The notes below the pieces were generated by a model. The model did not search any database, was not told the DNA's origin, and saw nothing but the letters and a program-made list of their open reading frames with translations. A program made the translations under genes and the position numbers. From Ahrensia sp. R2A130 (GTDB lineage Bacteria > Pseudomonadota > Alphaproteobacteria > Rhizobiales > Rhizobiaceae): a stretch of DNA of 64,000 bases. Below are positions 18,216 to 28,386 of this stretch, one piece after another. Where the stretch lies: contig NZ_AEEB01000003.1 in assembly GCF_000179775.1 (NCBI RefSeq), positions 806,001 through 870,000 of the forward strand. The letters run 5' to 3'. How positions within the stretch are numbered: position 1 is the first letter of the stretch; each line of letters opens with the position of its first letter.

Positions 18216-19348
18216 CTTACGATTGTGATGCGTTCCGCCGCCCGCGTGATCGCGGTGTAAAGCCACCGCTGCGAGTGATCGCGGAACGCATAGCTTTCGT
18301 CGAACAGATAGACATCATCCCACTGCGAACCCTGTGATTTGTGCACGGTAAGCGCGTAGCCGTAATCGAAATCGTCGTAGCGGCGTTTCATCTGCCACGG
18401 CACTTCGGTTTCCGGGTCTTCAAACGCGGCTTTCAGCACTTTGATGCGGGCAGATTGTCGTTCCATCCCATCGTCTTCCGACGTGATGAGCAGGTTCATG
18501 AAGGCCTTGGATGTTTGTGGCGCGCTTTTCACGGTCCACAAAGAGCCGTTCAGCAGACCTTTGGCCGGATCGTTCCGCAGCGCCACCAATTTGTCTCCAG
18601 ACGCAGGCAATGCCCCCTGAAAATCCTTCAAGTCGCGCAAGCGTTGGTTATATCGCCGCCTAGTGCGGTTTGTGCCCACCAGCACCTGATCGGCGGCCAG
18701 AACCTCGGACTGATCGACATCGGCTTTGCGGATCACCTTGCTATCGCCATAGGTGCCGTGGGGAATCGGCTCGCCGTTCCGCGCCATGGCAGCCAGATCG
18801 ATAATCGGGTTGTCCCGTGCCTGCCGGTGAATGGTTTCCAACAGCACATCCGGTTCGTGATCTGTGAAGAAACCGCCACCCGAAACAGGCGGAAGCTGGC
18901 CGGGGTCGCCCAGCACCAGAACAGGCGTTCCGAACGATAACAGGTCCGCACCCAGTTGCTCGTCCACCATAGAGCACTCATCGATGATGATGAGCGATGC
19001 CTCAGCCACAGGGCTTTGGCGATTCAGGCTGAACAACGGCGTCATGTTGGACTTGCCGGTATCACCATCCTCCACAAGCTCCTCGCCACGCGGTCGATAA
19101 ATCAGTGAATGAATAGTGCTGGCCTTTTTTGCCCCGCGTGAGCGTAGAACAAGTGCAGCCTTGCCGGTAAACGCGGCGAATAACACGTCGCCATCCACAC
19201 CTTCGGCCAAATGGCGTGCCAGCGTGGTCTTGCCCGTTCCGGCAAAACCGAAAAGACGGAAAACCTGCGGAAAGCCCTGTTTGAGCCAGTCGGAAACTGC
19301 GACCAGCGCCGCGTCTTGTTCAGGAGAAAATTGCAAGGAAGGTGCCAC
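18212..19348 (-). CDS. RecD-like/Dda-like ATP-dependent DNA helicase
   Basis: A superfamily 1B helicase of about 378 residues. I prefer the GTG at 19348, because the longer opening to 19432 would overlap no good ribosome site and its extra residues look unrelated. Motifs: GFAGTGKTT (Walker A), IIIDECSMVD (Walker B), GDPGQLPPVSGG (motif III), TIHRQ (motif IV) and the C-terminal YALTVHKSQGSQWDDVYLFDE and YTAITRA (motifs V, VI). It lacks the N-terminal extension of RecD and RecD2, and no recB or recC is here, so it is the stand-alone type frequent in alphaproteobacteria, probably acting in DNA repair. Confidence 0.87.
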   Translation of the reverse strand: MAPSLQFSPEQDAALVAVSDWLKQGFPQVFRLFGFAGTGKTTLARHLAEGVDGDVLFAAFTGKAALVLRSRGAKKASTIHSLIYRPRGEELVEDGDTGKSNMTPLFSLNRQSPVAEASLIIIDECSMVDEQLGADLLSFGTPVLVLGDPGQLPPVSGGGFFTDHEPDVLLETIHRQARDNPIIDLAAMARNGEPIPHGTYGDSKVIRKADVDQSEVLAADQVLVGTNRTRRRYNQRLRDLKDFQGALPASGDKLVALRNDPAKGLLNGSLWTVKSAPQTSKAFMNLLITSEDDGMERQSARIKVLKAAFEDPETEVPWQMKRRYDDFDYGYALTVHKSQGSQWDDVYLFDESYAFRDHSQRWLYTAITRAAERITIVS

Positions 19349-19412
19349 GCAAATAAAGTGCCTCGCCTTCCCTTTTGCGGTGTGGCGGCGAGAAACACAA
19401 GGTGAACAGAAG

Positions 19413-20171
19413 CTAGAACAGCAGCGGAGCACTATCCCAGATCAGCTTTGCACCAATAATGGCAAGGGCTGCGAAGATCAGCTTTGTGAAAACGTCGGCC
19501 GAGACGCGGCTGTTCAGCCAGAAACCTACCGCAATACCCACCACCATGAACGGTGCGAGTTGCAGCGATGTGGTGAGATTCTGCACCGATAGCTGCCCCA
19601 GCCAGAAATACGGAACGAGCTTCATGCCGTTGATGCCGGCCATAAGGTAGGAATTCGTGCCCACAAATTCCTTCGGTGGTAGGTTCTCAGACAACAGAAC
19701 CATTTTTACGGGCGGACTACCGGCGTGGGCCACAAAGCTGGTGAAGCCTCCCATTGCGCCTAAAATCGCGACCAGCCAGTTGGGCAATCCCTCCGTCGCG
19801 ACTTTGTTCAGCACATGTTGAGCAAGCCGATGGACGATAAAAATGAAACACAAGATGCCAAGACCGAAGCGGAACACATCCGCATTCAACAAGTGAAAAG
19901 TCGCAGCGCCCGCACCGATGCCGATTGCGGCGGCAGGCCACATGATTTTCAGCACCTTGCCACGCCACGTTTTGCGGTAGCGCCATAGGTTCGCCATATC
20001 GATGGTCACGAGGATAGGCAGCATGATACCAGCGGCCACCTGAGGTGCGATAAACAGCGCCATTGTCGGCACCGCCATCATTTCCAGACCAGCACCAAAG
20101 CCGGCCTTGGATATGCCGGTCAGCACGACGATAACGCCTGCCACAATGAAAAATGTCAGCCCGTATTCCAT
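19413..20171 (-). CDS. TauE/SafE family sulfite-exporter-like permease
   Basis: A 252-residue inner-membrane protein with about eight hydrophobic segments in two related halves. It has the start VAGVIVVLTGISKAGFGAGLEMMAVP and the mid-chain GAMGGFTSFVAHAGSPPVKMVLL repeat motif typical of TauE/SafE. Members export sulfite, sulfoacetate or organic anions. It begins 13 bases after the carboxyltransferase gene, so the two may share a transcript, but a link to leucine catabolism is unclear. Confidence 0.88.
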   Translation of the reverse strand: MEYGLTFFIVAGVIVVLTGISKAGFGAGLEMMAVPTMALFIAPQVAAGIMLPILVTIDMANLWRYRKTWRGKVLKIMWPAAAIGIGAGAATFHLLNADVFRFGLGILCFIFIVHRLAQHVLNKVATEGLPNWLVAILGAMGGFTSFVAHAGSPPVKMVLLSENLPPKEFVGTNSYLMAGINGMKLVPYFWLGQLSVQNLTTSLQLAPFMVVGIAVGFWLNSRVSADVFTKLIFAALAIIGAKLIWDSAPLLF

Positions 20172-20184
20172 AAGAGGCGACCAG

Positions 20185-21789
20185 CTACATCCTGAACGTG
20201 CCGAAGCGCGTTTCGGGAATAGGCGCGTTCAATGCCGCAGCCAACGCGAGTGACAAAACGCGGCGCGTATCTTTCGGTTGGATGATACCGTCATCCCAAA
20301 GGCGGGACGTCGAGAAGAAGGGATGCCCCTCCTCTTCGAACTGATCGATGATGGGTTGTTTGAACCCGGCCTCTTCCACCTCGGACCACTCGCCACCACG
20401 GCGTTCGATGCCATCGCGCTTCACCGTCGCCAACACCTGCGCTGCTTGCTCGCCACCCATCACCGAGATGCGGGAGTTTGGCCACATGAACAAAAAGCGT
20501 GGCGAGTAGGACCGTCCACACATGCCGTAATTGCCAGCGCCGTAAGAACCACCAATGATCAGCGTCAGTTTCGGCACCTGCGCACAAGCGACGGCGGTGA
20601 CGAGCTTGGCTCCGTCCTTTGCTATGCCGCCCGCTTCGTAGTCGCGCCCGACCATGAAGCCGGTGATGTTCTGTAGAAAAATAATCGGGATTTTTCGCTG
20701 GCAACAAAGCTGAACAAAATGCGCGCCTTTGAGCGAACTTTCAGAAAACAGGATGCCGTTATTGGCGATGATGCCCACCGGCATGCCGGACATTTTGGCG
20801 AAGCCCGTCACGAGTGTGGTTCCGTATCGGGCTTTGAATTCATCGAACTTCGAGCCATCGACCAGTCGCGCAATAACTTCACGCACGTCGTAGGGTTTGC
20901 GAAGATCGGTCGGCACCACCGCCTCCAGATCGTCCACCGGATAGAGCGGCTCGTCGAAATCAGTCGTATCGATCGCGCTGGTTTGCGGCGGCAAGCCTGC
21001 CACGATATCGCGCACAATCTGCAGTGCATGGCTATCATTGGCCGCCATATGGTCGGCAACACCGGAAAGACGGGTGTGCACATCCGCTCCGCCAAGGTCT
21101 TCGGCAGTCACGTTCTCGCCGGTTGCGGCTTTTACAAGCGGCGGACCTGCCAAGAAGATCGTGCCTTGTTCACGCACTATGACGGTCTCATCGGCCATTG
21201 CGGGCACGTAGGCACCGCCAGCAGTGCATGAACCCATGACACAGGCGATCTGCGCTATGCCTTTGGCGCTCATGTTGGCTTGGTTGAAAAACGTCCGCCC
21301 AAAATGGTCACGGTCGGGAAATACGTCCGCTTGGTTGGGAAGGTTGGCCCCACCTGAATCGACCAGATAAACGCAGGGCAGCATGTTCTGCTCCGCAATC
21401 TCCTGCGCGCGCAGCTGCTTCTTCACGGACAATGGATAGAGCGTACCGCCTTTGATCGTCGCATCGTTGCAAAGGATCATTACCTGATGTCCGGATACGC
21501 GCCCGATACCGGCAATCAATCCGGCAGCGTGAATGTCGCCACCATATTCGCCCTTGGCGGCAAGGGCACCGATTTCGAGGAATGGGGTTCCGGGATCGAG
21601 CAAAGCCAGCACTCGCTCACGCGGCAGCATTTTCCCGCGATCGAGGTGCCGCTGCCGTGAAGCTTCACTGCCGCCCGCTGCCGCCTCTGAAAGTGCCTCA
21701 TCAAGTTCCGTATTCACGCGCTGCCAGGACTGGCGGTTGATCTCCACCATCGGACCAACGAGCGGAGCCGAGACGTCGAGCGCGCTCAC
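20185..21789 (-). CDS. mccB: Methylcrotonyl-CoA carboxylase beta-like carboxyltransferase
   Basis: A 534-residue acyl-CoA carboxyltransferase. The N-terminal half carries [28 protein letters not shown] and GYDVMI-like crotonase folds with [20 protein letters not shown]; the C-terminal half has [27 protein letters not shown] and [34 protein letters not shown], closest to 3-methylcrotonyl-CoA carboxylase beta chains. It transfers CO2 from biotin to methylcrotonyl-CoA in leucine breakdown. The biotin-carboxylase alpha subunit is not in the window, and isovaleryl-CoA dehydrogenase is 5.4 kb away on the same strand. Geranyl-CoA carboxylase is a less likely alternative. Confidence 0.88.
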   Translation of the reverse strand: MSALDVSAPLVGPMVEINRQSWQRVNTELDEALSEAAAGGSEASRQRHLDRGKMLPRERVLALLDPGTPFLEIGALAAKGEYGGDIHAAGLIAGIGRVSGHQVMILCNDATIKGGTLYPLSVKKQLRAQEIAEQNMLPCVYLVDSGGANLPNQADVFPDRDHFGRTFFNQANMSAKGIAQIACVMGSCTAGGAYVPAMADETVIVREQGTIFLAGPPLVKAATGENVTAEDLGGADVHTRLSGVADHMAANDSHALQIVRDIVAGLPPQTSAIDTTDFDEPLYPVDDLEAVVPTDLRKPYDVREVIARLVDGSKFDEFKARYGTTLVTGFAKMSGMPVGIIANNGILFSESSLKGAHFVQLCCQRKIPIIFLQNITGFMVGRDYEAGGIAKDGAKLVTAVACAQVPKLTLIIGGSYGAGNYGMCGRSYSPRFLFMWPNSRISVMGGEQAAQVLATVKRDGIERRGGEWSEVEEAGFKQPIIDQFEEEGHPFFSTSRLWDDGIIQPKDTRRVLSLALAAALNAPIPETRFGTFRM

Positions 21790-21924
21790 AGCGAAGCACC
21801 GGTGATGGGCACTACATAAATTACAGAGATGTTTCTCATGAGAGTGTCGCGGCCAAATTCAAGTTCGGCTCAACGCTAGCACCGTGGAAGGTGCGCAGAA
21901 AGGCGCTTTGATTGCGGGCTCGGT

Positions 21925-22107
21925 CTACTGGCTGATTTTTGTCGCAGCGTCGGAATTTGCGACGCGCGATTTTGTCGTCGCGCCTGCGGAAGATGTTTCC
22001 ACATGCGGTGGATTAGCAACCAATGTGGCGAGCCCAACCAGCCCGACGACGACGAACACCGCCCAGAGGGTGATGCTCCAACAAGACTTTTCTACGGTGT
22101 GTTCCAT
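21925..22107 (-). CDS. Small single-pass membrane protein
   Basis: A 60-residue protein starting at ATG 22107. It has one hydrophobic segment (SITLWAVFVVVGLVGLATLVA, about 11-31) and a polar, Ser/Thr/Ala-rich tail. An in-frame opening continues upstream but reads as non-coding. The ribosome site is weak (GGGG before the ATG). No family is recognised. It could be a real small membrane protein or a chance opening in the gap between mccB and the mechanosensitive channel gene. Confidence 0.4.
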   Translation of the reverse strand: MEHTVEKSCWSITLWAVFVVVGLVGLATLVANPPHVETSSAGATTKSRVANSDAATKISQ

Positions 22108-22353
22108 TTGGCCCCAAAAATGAAAAAAGAATGCCGATACGGCGAATGCAGCACACCGTCTTGCGGTGTTTTCAGGTTGCAGCGGCTGTGTATTCCTGTC
22201 CTGTTTCAACAACAAGTGGCTAGTGGCCAAAATCGAACCATTTGAGGGCATACCACCCATGACGATTCTGCATGGCCCAATGATATCAAGCCATTATCGC
22301 GGTCACGTTGTTAACAGATGGTTAACGCCAACCTCCCCCATAATGCTAGGAGC

Positions 22354-23736
22354 TTAGTCTTCTGTAGGTGGCTGTGAGACTTCGACCGGAGTGCGCATGA
22401 TGATTTCGCGGTGCGGGAACGGAATGCCGATATCGTTCTCTTTGAAGGCATCCCACAGCGCCAGCATCACGAGGCCACGAATGTTGGTAAGTCCATTCTG
22501 CGGATCAGAAATCCAGAAGCGCGCTTTGAAATTCAACGATGAATCGCCGAATTCCGTCATCCAGCAAACCGGCTTCTTGACGCTGCTAACGCGATCCAAG
22601 GCGTTGATCGCTTCAATTGAGAGTTCTGACACCTGATGGGGATTGCTGTCATAGGACACGCCAAAATCAACATCGAGACGTACGAGATTGTCAGTGTAAG
22701 ACCAGTTGATCACCTTCTCGGTTATAAAGTCTTCGTTGGGAATCAGGAACTCGCGACCATCGCGCGTCACCACAGAGACGAAGCGCGAGCGTAACTCTCT
22801 CACCCAACCGAAGGTTTGGTCGAGTTGGATCGTGTCGCCGGGTTTGATCGACTTATCCAGCAGGATGATGACGCCGGAGATGAAGTTGGACACAACCTTC
22901 TGAAGACCAAAGCCAAGGCCGACACCGATGGCACCGGAAAAGACCGCAAAGGCTGTCAGATCGATACCAACCGAGTTGAGCGACACCACAATCGCCATGA
23001 TAACAAGAAATATCTTGATCAACTTGCCCATCAAGACCTGTAAGCTTGGCGTCAAATCCGTCATGCGGCGGATACGGGTTTCTGCGTAGTTACCGGTGTT
23101 TGACGCAAGCCAGACGAGAATGACCAGCAACGCGACGGCCTTCATCACCACCAGCAGGGAGATGCGAACCTCGCCTGCAGAGAACGCAACGGCGTCCAAG
23201 GCCGACTGCGTAGCGGCGAGATAACCGGTCAGGCTGAGCGCCACGATGATCCATGCGATCATCGCAATGGTTCTGGAAATCGGTCGCGAGCGAATAACGC
23301 GCGATGCGACGTTAATAACCAGCCATGCCGCTGCAAGCAGATAGGCGCTGCGCAGGATAAATGTGTTCCACGGATATGTAACGCTATCCGCCCAGACCCA
23401 TGCGAGGTAACAGGCCGGAACGAACAGAATCCACTCCACACGTCGCAGCAACGCAGCCAGCACCCGCAGGAAACCGGAGTTCAGCTTCAGCCCGCGCACC
23501 CAGTTTTCAAGTGGCGGTTCGAGCTGCTTCGAAATCGCCAAACACACCAGATATAAGGCGATGACTATGCCGAGTTGGTAAAGCGTCCACGGCTGGTAGA
23601 TCGTTTGCCAAAGACTCAGCGCCAGCTTCTCACCGGTCTCCACCAGTTCTTGCGATAGATCACCGCCTCCAATTTCAACGGTCTGTGCCGTGACGGGAGG
23701 AAGTGTCGGGGTCGATGCGATGTTGGCAGCGCTCAT
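22354..23736 (-). CDS. MscS-family mechanosensitive ion channel
   Basis: A 460-residue protein. Five or six hydrophobic segments (from about residue 52) precede the MscS core: FAVFSGAIGVGLGFGLQKVVSNFISGVIILLDKSIKPGDTI is the pore helix and beta domain, with SFSYTDN-like beta strands and a final mixed alpha/beta domain. Length is greater than E. coli MscS, with extra N-terminal helices as in the YbdG/YnaI group. It would release solutes on osmotic downshift. It is a single gene divergent from the EamA transporter. Confidence 0.9.
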   Translation of the reverse strand: MSAANIASTPTLPPVTAQTVEIGGGDLSQELVETGEKLALSLWQTIYQPWTLYQLGIVIALYLVCLAISKQLEPPLENWVRGLKLNSGFLRVLAALLRRVEWILFVPACYLAWVWADSVTYPWNTFILRSAYLLAAAWLVINVASRVIRSRPISRTIAMIAWIIVALSLTGYLAATQSALDAVAFSAGEVRISLLVVMKAVALLVILVWLASNTGNYAETRIRRMTDLTPSLQVLMGKLIKIFLVIMAIVVSLNSVGIDLTAFAVFSGAIGVGLGFGLQKVVSNFISGVIILLDKSIKPGDTIQLDQTFGWVRELRSRFVSVVTRDGREFLIPNEDFITEKVINWSYTDNLVRLDVDFGVSYDSNPHQVSELSIEAINALDRVSSVKKPVCWMTEFGDSSLNFKARFWISDPQNGLTNIRGLVMLALWDAFKENDIGIPFPHREIIMRTPVEVSQPPTED

Positions 23737-23870
23737 GCGGAGAGTAGTTTCGCTCTATTCGGAATTATCGCGACACTAGCGGTTCGCCACCTACGCGCCA
23801 ACAGCAACGATAAGCCGACAACAGCGCAGCTTTCGATTGCGAAGCCAGTATCACCGTGCTTTTTGGCGCG

Positions 23871-24773
23871 ATGCAAAGCAGTCCAAAACTTTCTCGCGGT
23901 GAGCCCGTCGATTTCCTGATGATGGCGGTCACAGCCATAGTTTGGGCGTCAGCCTTTATCGCTATCAAGATTGCAGTCGTTGATACCGGACCCGTCTGGG
24001 TAGCGACGTGGCGCGTGGTGATCGGCTTTGCGGTGCTGCTGCCCTACGCGCTCTGGCGCGGCTTCATCTGGCCGGCAGGGCCGAAAGTCTGGGTTCTGTT
24101 GTTCATAACCGCAGCCTTCAATGTGGTCTTTCCATTCCTGCTTATCTCGTGGGCCGAAACGACCATCAATGCAGGGCTGACTTCTCTGCTAATGGGCGTT
24201 GGCCCCTTCTTTGCGCTTATCGCAACCCATCTCACGACAGATGATGAGAAGATCAGTTGGCGAAAATCGCTCGGCTGCGTGATTGGTTTCGCAGGCGTTC
24301 TTACGGTCTTGGGCGCAGACGCCCTCACAGGTCTGGGAGGCGCGGGAGTCATGGCGCAACTGGCTGTGGTTGCAGCATCAATTTGCTACACGATTTCCGG
24401 CATTTTAATTCGCCGTATCGATATTCCGCCGGTTCGACTGGTCACTTTGATATTCTTTGCAGGCATGATCATGCTCGTGCCGTTGGCTTTCGCGACGGTC
24501 GGGCCGCCTCCGACCGGTATCTCAAGCGACGCCTTTTGGGCACTCATCTACCTTGGAATAATGCCGACAGCGCTGGCGCAACTGCTGCGCGTCACCATCG
24601 TAAAGCGCGTTGGCTACGCGCTGTTTGCCCTAGCGCTCAACGTCATTCCGGTGGTCGGCGTTATCATGGGGGCGCTGGTTCTTGGCGAGGTTATCGGCCC
24701 AGCGACACTCATCGCGTTGGTGCTGGTTCTTGCCGGACTGGCGGTAGCGCGAAGCGAGCCGAAAAGCGCTTAG
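23871..24773 (+). CDS. EamA (DMT) family transporter
   Basis: About 300 residues and ten hydrophobic segments as two EamA repeats. The first has MMAVTAIVWASAFIAIKIAV and the second contains the late VIPVVGVIMGALVLGE stretch. I prefer ATG 23871; a GTG at 23856 is possible. Members of this superfamily export metabolites or take up small solutes, and the substrate is not readable. Its end overlaps the convergent aldo/keto reductase by four bases. Confidence 0.87.
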   Translation: MQSSPKLSRGEPVDFLMMAVTAIVWASAFIAIKIAVVDTGPVWVATWRVVIGFAVLLPYALWRGFIWPAGPKVWVLLFITAAFNVVFPFLLISWAETTINAGLTSLLMGVGPFFALIATHLTTDDEKISWRKSLGCVIGFAGVLTVLGADALTGLGGAGVMAQLAVVAASICYTISGILIRRIDIPPVRLVTLIFFAGMIMLVPLAFATVGPPPTGISSDAFWALIYLGIMPTALAQLLRVTIVKRVGYALFALALNVIPVVGVIMGALVLGEVIGPATLIALVLVLAGLAVARSEPKSA

Positions 24774-25600
24774 GCAGCGTCCCATTCCGGTGAGAACTCA
24801 AAGTCGCAAATGCGCTCGTGGCGTACGTTCAGCGTCTTGATCGCGCGCATATCTTCTACGGCCAAAGCGAAGTCGAAAATATCTTTGTTCTCCGCCAACC
24901 GTTCCGGCGTCGCAGTTTTGGGAATAGCACCGCAGCCGGAGTGTTGAATATGCCAGCGCAACACGATCTGCGCCTTGGTGCGCTCGTGCTTCTTGGCCAG
25001 CTCTTCGATGATAGGTTCGGAAAACAGGGGCTCGCCTCGAAAGATCGGGCAGTAAGCCATCAAAGCCATCCCGTGCTCAGCACAGGTCGCGCGGAGGATT
25101 GATTGATCCAGATAGGGATGGTTCTCAACCTGATTACACGCAAGAGGTCGCGTTGATGCTTGCACCATCGCGCCAAGCTGACGCGACGTGAAGTTGGACA
25201 CGCCGATGTGGTCGGTCTGCCCGCCATCGGCAGCACCATTCAGCAGGCGGGCCCAAACCGTTTCGTCATGCTCTTTCGGCGGCCAATGGATCAGCAGAAG
25301 ATCAACTTTTTCGACACCGAGTCGCTCCAACGATCCGGCAACTGCATCGTCAAAACCTTCAGGCGTGACATCCGTTGGCCATACCTTGGTCGTTAGGAAA
25401 ATGTCGTCTCGGTCAACGCCGGACGCACGAATGCCCTCACCTACCGCTTCCTCATTTTCATACATGATCGCAGTGTCGATATGCCGGTAACCCACGCGCA
25501 ACGCCTGTTCGACGATTGACGCGCATTCCTCTCCCCGCAACTGCCATGTACCGAGGCCGAGAGCGGGAATGTTTGCACCGTTGGCGTGAAGAGTAATCAT
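24770..25600 (-). CDS. Aldo/keto reductase (2,5-diketogluconate reductase-like)
   Basis: About 276 residues from ATG 25600; the reading frame continues to 25678, but homologues begin at MITLHANGANIPALGLGTWQ. The catalytic tetrad is visible: Asp in HIDTAIMYENEEAVG, Tyr in the same motif, Lys in TTKVWP and His in LLIHWP, plus the C-terminal NADPH motif GCGAIPKTATPERL. It reduces aldehydes or ketones in the cytoplasm, possibly 2,5-diketo-D-gluconate or methylglyoxal. The start is divergent from the DUF1624 gene with a 65-base gap. Confidence 0.9.
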   Translation of the reverse strand: MITLHANGANIPALGLGTWQLRGEECASIVEQALRVGYRHIDTAIMYENEEAVGEGIRASGVDRDDIFLTTKVWPTDVTPEGFDDAVAGSLERLGVEKVDLLLIHWPPKEHDETVWARLLNGAADGGQTDHIGVSNFTSRQLGAMVQASTRPLACNQVENHPYLDQSILRATCAEHGMALMAYCPIFRGEPLFSEPIIEELAKKHERTKAQIVLRWHIQHSGCGAIPKTATPERLAENKDIFDFALAVEDMRAIKTLNVRHERICDFEFSPEWDAA

Positions 25601-25665
25601 GATTGCGAATCTTTCCAGTTGTGCGGCGACTTTCGTGCGCTTCACCGCAATGCTATCGCCGCACC

Positions 25666-26625
25666 ATGAGCGCCGCAATCACCCCACCCGCAGAAGCGAA
25701 AAATCCATCACGTTTGGAAGCGGTTGATCTTGCCCGTGCCGCAGCATTGGTCGCGATGGCAATCTATCACTTTACGTGGGATCTGGAGTTCTTCGGTTGG
25801 GCGGAACCTGGCCTGACGGCTGAAGGTGGCTGGAAACTCTTTGCCCGTGGAATCGCCAGCACGTTTCTCTTTTTAGTCGGCGTCAGTCTGGTCCTCTCAG
25901 CACGCAGTGCGATGAACTGGCAGGCATGGGGCATCCGTCTCGCCCAGATTTCAGGTGCAGCTGCGATCATCACAGTTGCTACATGGTTTGCAGTTCCCGA
26001 CGCTTTCATCTTCTTTGGCATTCTTCACGCCATCGCACTGTTCACAGTGGTGGGTACCGGCTTCGTATTTCTGCCGTGGTGGGTGGCTGCGATCACGGCA
26101 GTTGGCGTGTTCTGGATCGGCCAGAATGTTACGGCAGAGCTTTTTTCATCGCCATGGCTGTGGTGGGCTGGTCTTAATCCAACACCGCGCTCTTCCAACG
26201 ATTACGTGCCATTGTTCCCGTGGTTATCAGCCACGCTCGCTGGAATAGCCACAACCAAACTATGCCTTCGCACCAGTTTGCCTGCTCACCTGCGCACCGT
26301 CGCCCTGCCGCAAATAGCGAAACGACCAGCGATGTTTATCGCGCGTCATTCGCTTGCGACTTACCTCATCCACCAGCCTGTTCTCATCGCCCTGATCTGG
26401 TGCTTAACAACGGTCGTGGGACCGCCGGACCAAACAGAGCGCTTTGTCAGTGAGTGCAAACGGTCATGCGAGGTTTTGCGCGACGGCGTGTTTTGCCAGC
26501 GTTTTTGTGGGTGCATGACCGATGGCATGAAAGCGAAAGGCCTCTTCGCTCCCTACCTCGCCAACAGTCTTGATACGGCTGGCACGGAGCGACTGATGAG
26601 CTTGCGGGACGATTGCTCGAACTAA
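25666..26625 (+). CDS. Heparan-alpha-glucosaminide N-acetyltransferase-like membrane protein (DUF1624)
   Basis: About 319 residues from ATG 25666. The catalytic-domain motif RLEAVDLARAAALVAMAIYHFTWDL is followed by seven or eight hydrophobic segments, including ATYLIHQPVLIALIWCL. The family is related to eukaryotic lysosomal HGSNAT and YeiB-like acyltransferases and probably modifies an envelope glycan. The last 55 residues are polar and cysteine-rich (ECKRSCEVLRDGVFCQRFCGC), forming a small tail after the last membrane segment that could be disulfide-bonded or bind metal. The acceptor sugar is unknown. Confidence 0.85.
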   Translation: MSAAITPPAEAKNPSRLEAVDLARAAALVAMAIYHFTWDLEFFGWAEPGLTAEGGWKLFARGIASTFLFLVGVSLVLSARSAMNWQAWGIRLAQISGAAAIITVATWFAVPDAFIFFGILHAIALFTVVGTGFVFLPWWVAAITAVGVFWIGQNVTAELFSSPWLWWAGLNPTPRSSNDYVPLFPWLSATLAGIATTKLCLRTSLPAHLRTVALPQIAKRPAMFIARHSLATYLIHQPVLIALIWCLTTVVGPPDQTERFVSECKRSCEVLRDGVFCQRFCGCMTDGMKAKGLFAPYLANSLDTAGTERLMSLRDDCSN

Positions 26626-26639
26626 TCCGCAATAAAAAA

Positions 26640-26666
26640 GCCGGAAGCGTCCGTGACGCTCCCGGC
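26640..26666 (-). terminator. Rho-independent terminator of the SH3 protein gene
   Basis: GCCGG-A-AGCGT pairs with ACGCT-C-CCGGC around a short CCGTG loop. Read on the minus strand it is followed by TTTTTT, so it ends the SH3-domain gene; on the plus strand no T-run follows. Confidence 0.85.
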
Positions 26667-26688
26667 AAAATCTCATTGAATACGGCGG

Positions 26689-27042
26689 TTAGTGCCAGCC
26701 GTAAGCCGTGTAATGCGGACGGGCGAAGGTTTCACCACCCTTGATGATATAGCGGCCATTCACCCAGCCGGTGCGGCCGCCGCGCCGGATCTTGCACCAG
26801 TCGGTGCCGGATTTGATGATGCAGCGCTGAACGTAAACCTTGCGGTTGTTGTTGACGCCAAACTTGATGCGAGAGCTGGCAGCAGGCCATGCGCGAACGT
26901 TCAGCACATCGTTGTACGCGATGGCGTGGGTGCGTGCCTGCTTCTGCACGTGATAGCCTTCAGCATTGGCGTTGGTGGTGGAATACATCGCCGCTGCGAA
27001 TGCAGTGGCCACGATCATGGTGTTGCGAAGATTGAAGGTCAT
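26689..27042 (-). CDS. Exported SH3-domain protein
   Basis: A 117-residue protein from ATG 27042, with GAGGAA upstream. A signal peptide (MIVATAFAAAMYSTTNANA) is followed by a bacterial SH3-like domain: NDVLNVRAWPAASSRIKFGV... and the WCKIRRGGRTGWVNGRYI strand typical of the family, with two cysteines likely paired. Such domains bind peptidoglycan or envelope partners. It is monocistronic with its own terminator. Confidence 0.88.
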   Translation of the reverse strand: MTFNLRNTMIVATAFAAAMYSTTNANAEGYHVQKQARTHAIAYNDVLNVRAWPAASSRIKFGVNNNRKVYVQRCIIKSGTDWCKIRRGGRTGWVNGRYIIKGGETFARPHYTAYGWH

Positions 27043-27213
27043 GTTGTCGGTTCCTCGATTAAGGCCCACCCCTGCCCCAAGGCGGTGTAGCGTTCTATTG
27101 ACGAGAACCACATTGGGACCGCCCACCTGAACCGAACCGGAAAGACCGGTTCATGCACCGTTCATAAAACCAACAACTCCTTCGCTCTGTTAAATTTTGC
27201 ACACATCCGCATA

Positions 27214-28386
27214 TCAACCGCTGCGGGCGAACAATTCACGGCCAATCAACATACGGCGAATTTCGCTGGTACCCGCACCGATTTCATACAGCTTCGCATC
27301 ACGCAACAAACGCCCTGTGGCGTAGTCGTTGATGTAGCCGTTGCCGCCAAGCAACTGGATCGCATCAAGCGCAACCTGCGTGGCGCGTTCAGCAGCAAAC
27401 AGGATCGCACCCGCTGCATCTTCGCGAGTCGTCTCGCCTCGGTCACAGGCTTTAGCAACGGCATAAACGTAAGCGCGCGCAGCGTTCATCGAAACATACA
27501 TGTCGGCAACTTTGCCCTGCACGAGCTGGAACTCGCCGATGGATTTCCCGAACTGCTGGCGTTCGTGAATGTAGGGCAACACGATATCCATCGCAGCCTG
27601 CATGATGCCGATGGGGCCGGCGGCGAGCACTGCGCGCTCGTAGTCTAGACCTGACATCAAAACTTTCACACCACCATTCAATTCGCCGAGAATATTCTCT
27701 TCAGGAACCTCGCAGTCCTGAAAAACCAGCTCGCCGGTTTCAGACCCACGCATCCCCATCTTGTCGAGCTTCTGCGCGATGGAAAAACCCTCAAACTCTT
27801 TCTCGATAAGAAATGCAGTTATGCCCTTCGGCCCCGCATCCGGATCGGTCTTGGCATAGACAATCAGCGTGTTGGCTTGCGGCGCGTTGGTGATCCAGAA
27901 TTTCGACCCGTTCAACACGTAGCGGTCGCCCTTCTTTTCAGCACGCAGTTTCATCGACACAACGTCCGACCCCGCCCCAGGTTCGCTCATAGCCAATGCG
28001 CCGAGATGTTCACCGGTCACCAGCTTTTCGAGATAGCGACCCTTCTGATCCTCGTTACCCCAGCGTGACAGTTGATTGACGCACAGGTTCGAGTGCGCGC
28101 CGTAGGACAAGCCGACAGAGGCAGACGCGCGGCTGACCTCTTCCATGGCAATGCAATGTTCCAGATAACCGAGGCCAGCTCCGCCCCACTCTTCCGGCAC
28201 TGTAATACCGTGGAGACCCAAAGCACCCATCTCCGGCCACAGCTCGATGGGGAACCAGTCTTCCTTGTCGATTTTAGCAGCCAGCGGCGCGATGCGGTCC
28301 TGCGAAAACGAGCGCACGGAGTCCCGCAGCATGTCGGCCTCATCACCCAGAGCGAAATCGAAGGCGCGGATGTCGTTGGCTATCAT
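27214..28386 (-). CDS. Isovaleryl-CoA dehydrogenase
   Basis: A 390-residue acyl-CoA dehydrogenase from ATG 28386. It has [12 protein letters not shown] (131-142) and FWITNAP (163-169) for FAD and substrate. The base Glu250 in [13 protein letters not shown] sits where human isovaleryl-CoA dehydrogenase has its catalytic Glu254, while the usual MCAD site near [12 protein letters not shown] has no glutamate; this favours isovaleryl-CoA as substrate. It catalyses the third step of leucine breakdown. The start overlaps the GNAT stop by four bases (ATGA). A LiuR-like regulator lies 2.3 kb upstream. Confidence 0.92.
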   Translation of the reverse strand: MIANDIRAFDFALGDEADMLRDSVRSFSQDRIAPLAAKIDKEDWFPIELWPEMGALGLHGITVPEEWGGAGLGYLEHCIAMEEVSRASASVGLSYGAHSNLCVNQLSRWGNEDQKGRYLEKLVTGEHLGALAMSEPGAGSDVVSMKLRAEKKGDRYVLNGSKFWITNAPQANTLIVYAKTDPDAGPKGITAFLIEKEFEGFSIAQKLDKMGMRGSETGELVFQDCEVPEENILGELNGGVKVLMSGLDYERAVLAAGPIGIMQAAMDIVLPYIHERQQFGKSIGEFQLVQGKVADMYVSMNAARAYVYAVAKACDRGETTREDAAGAILFAAERATQVALDAIQLLGGNGYINDYATGRLLRDAKLYEIGAGTSEIRRMLIGRELFARSG

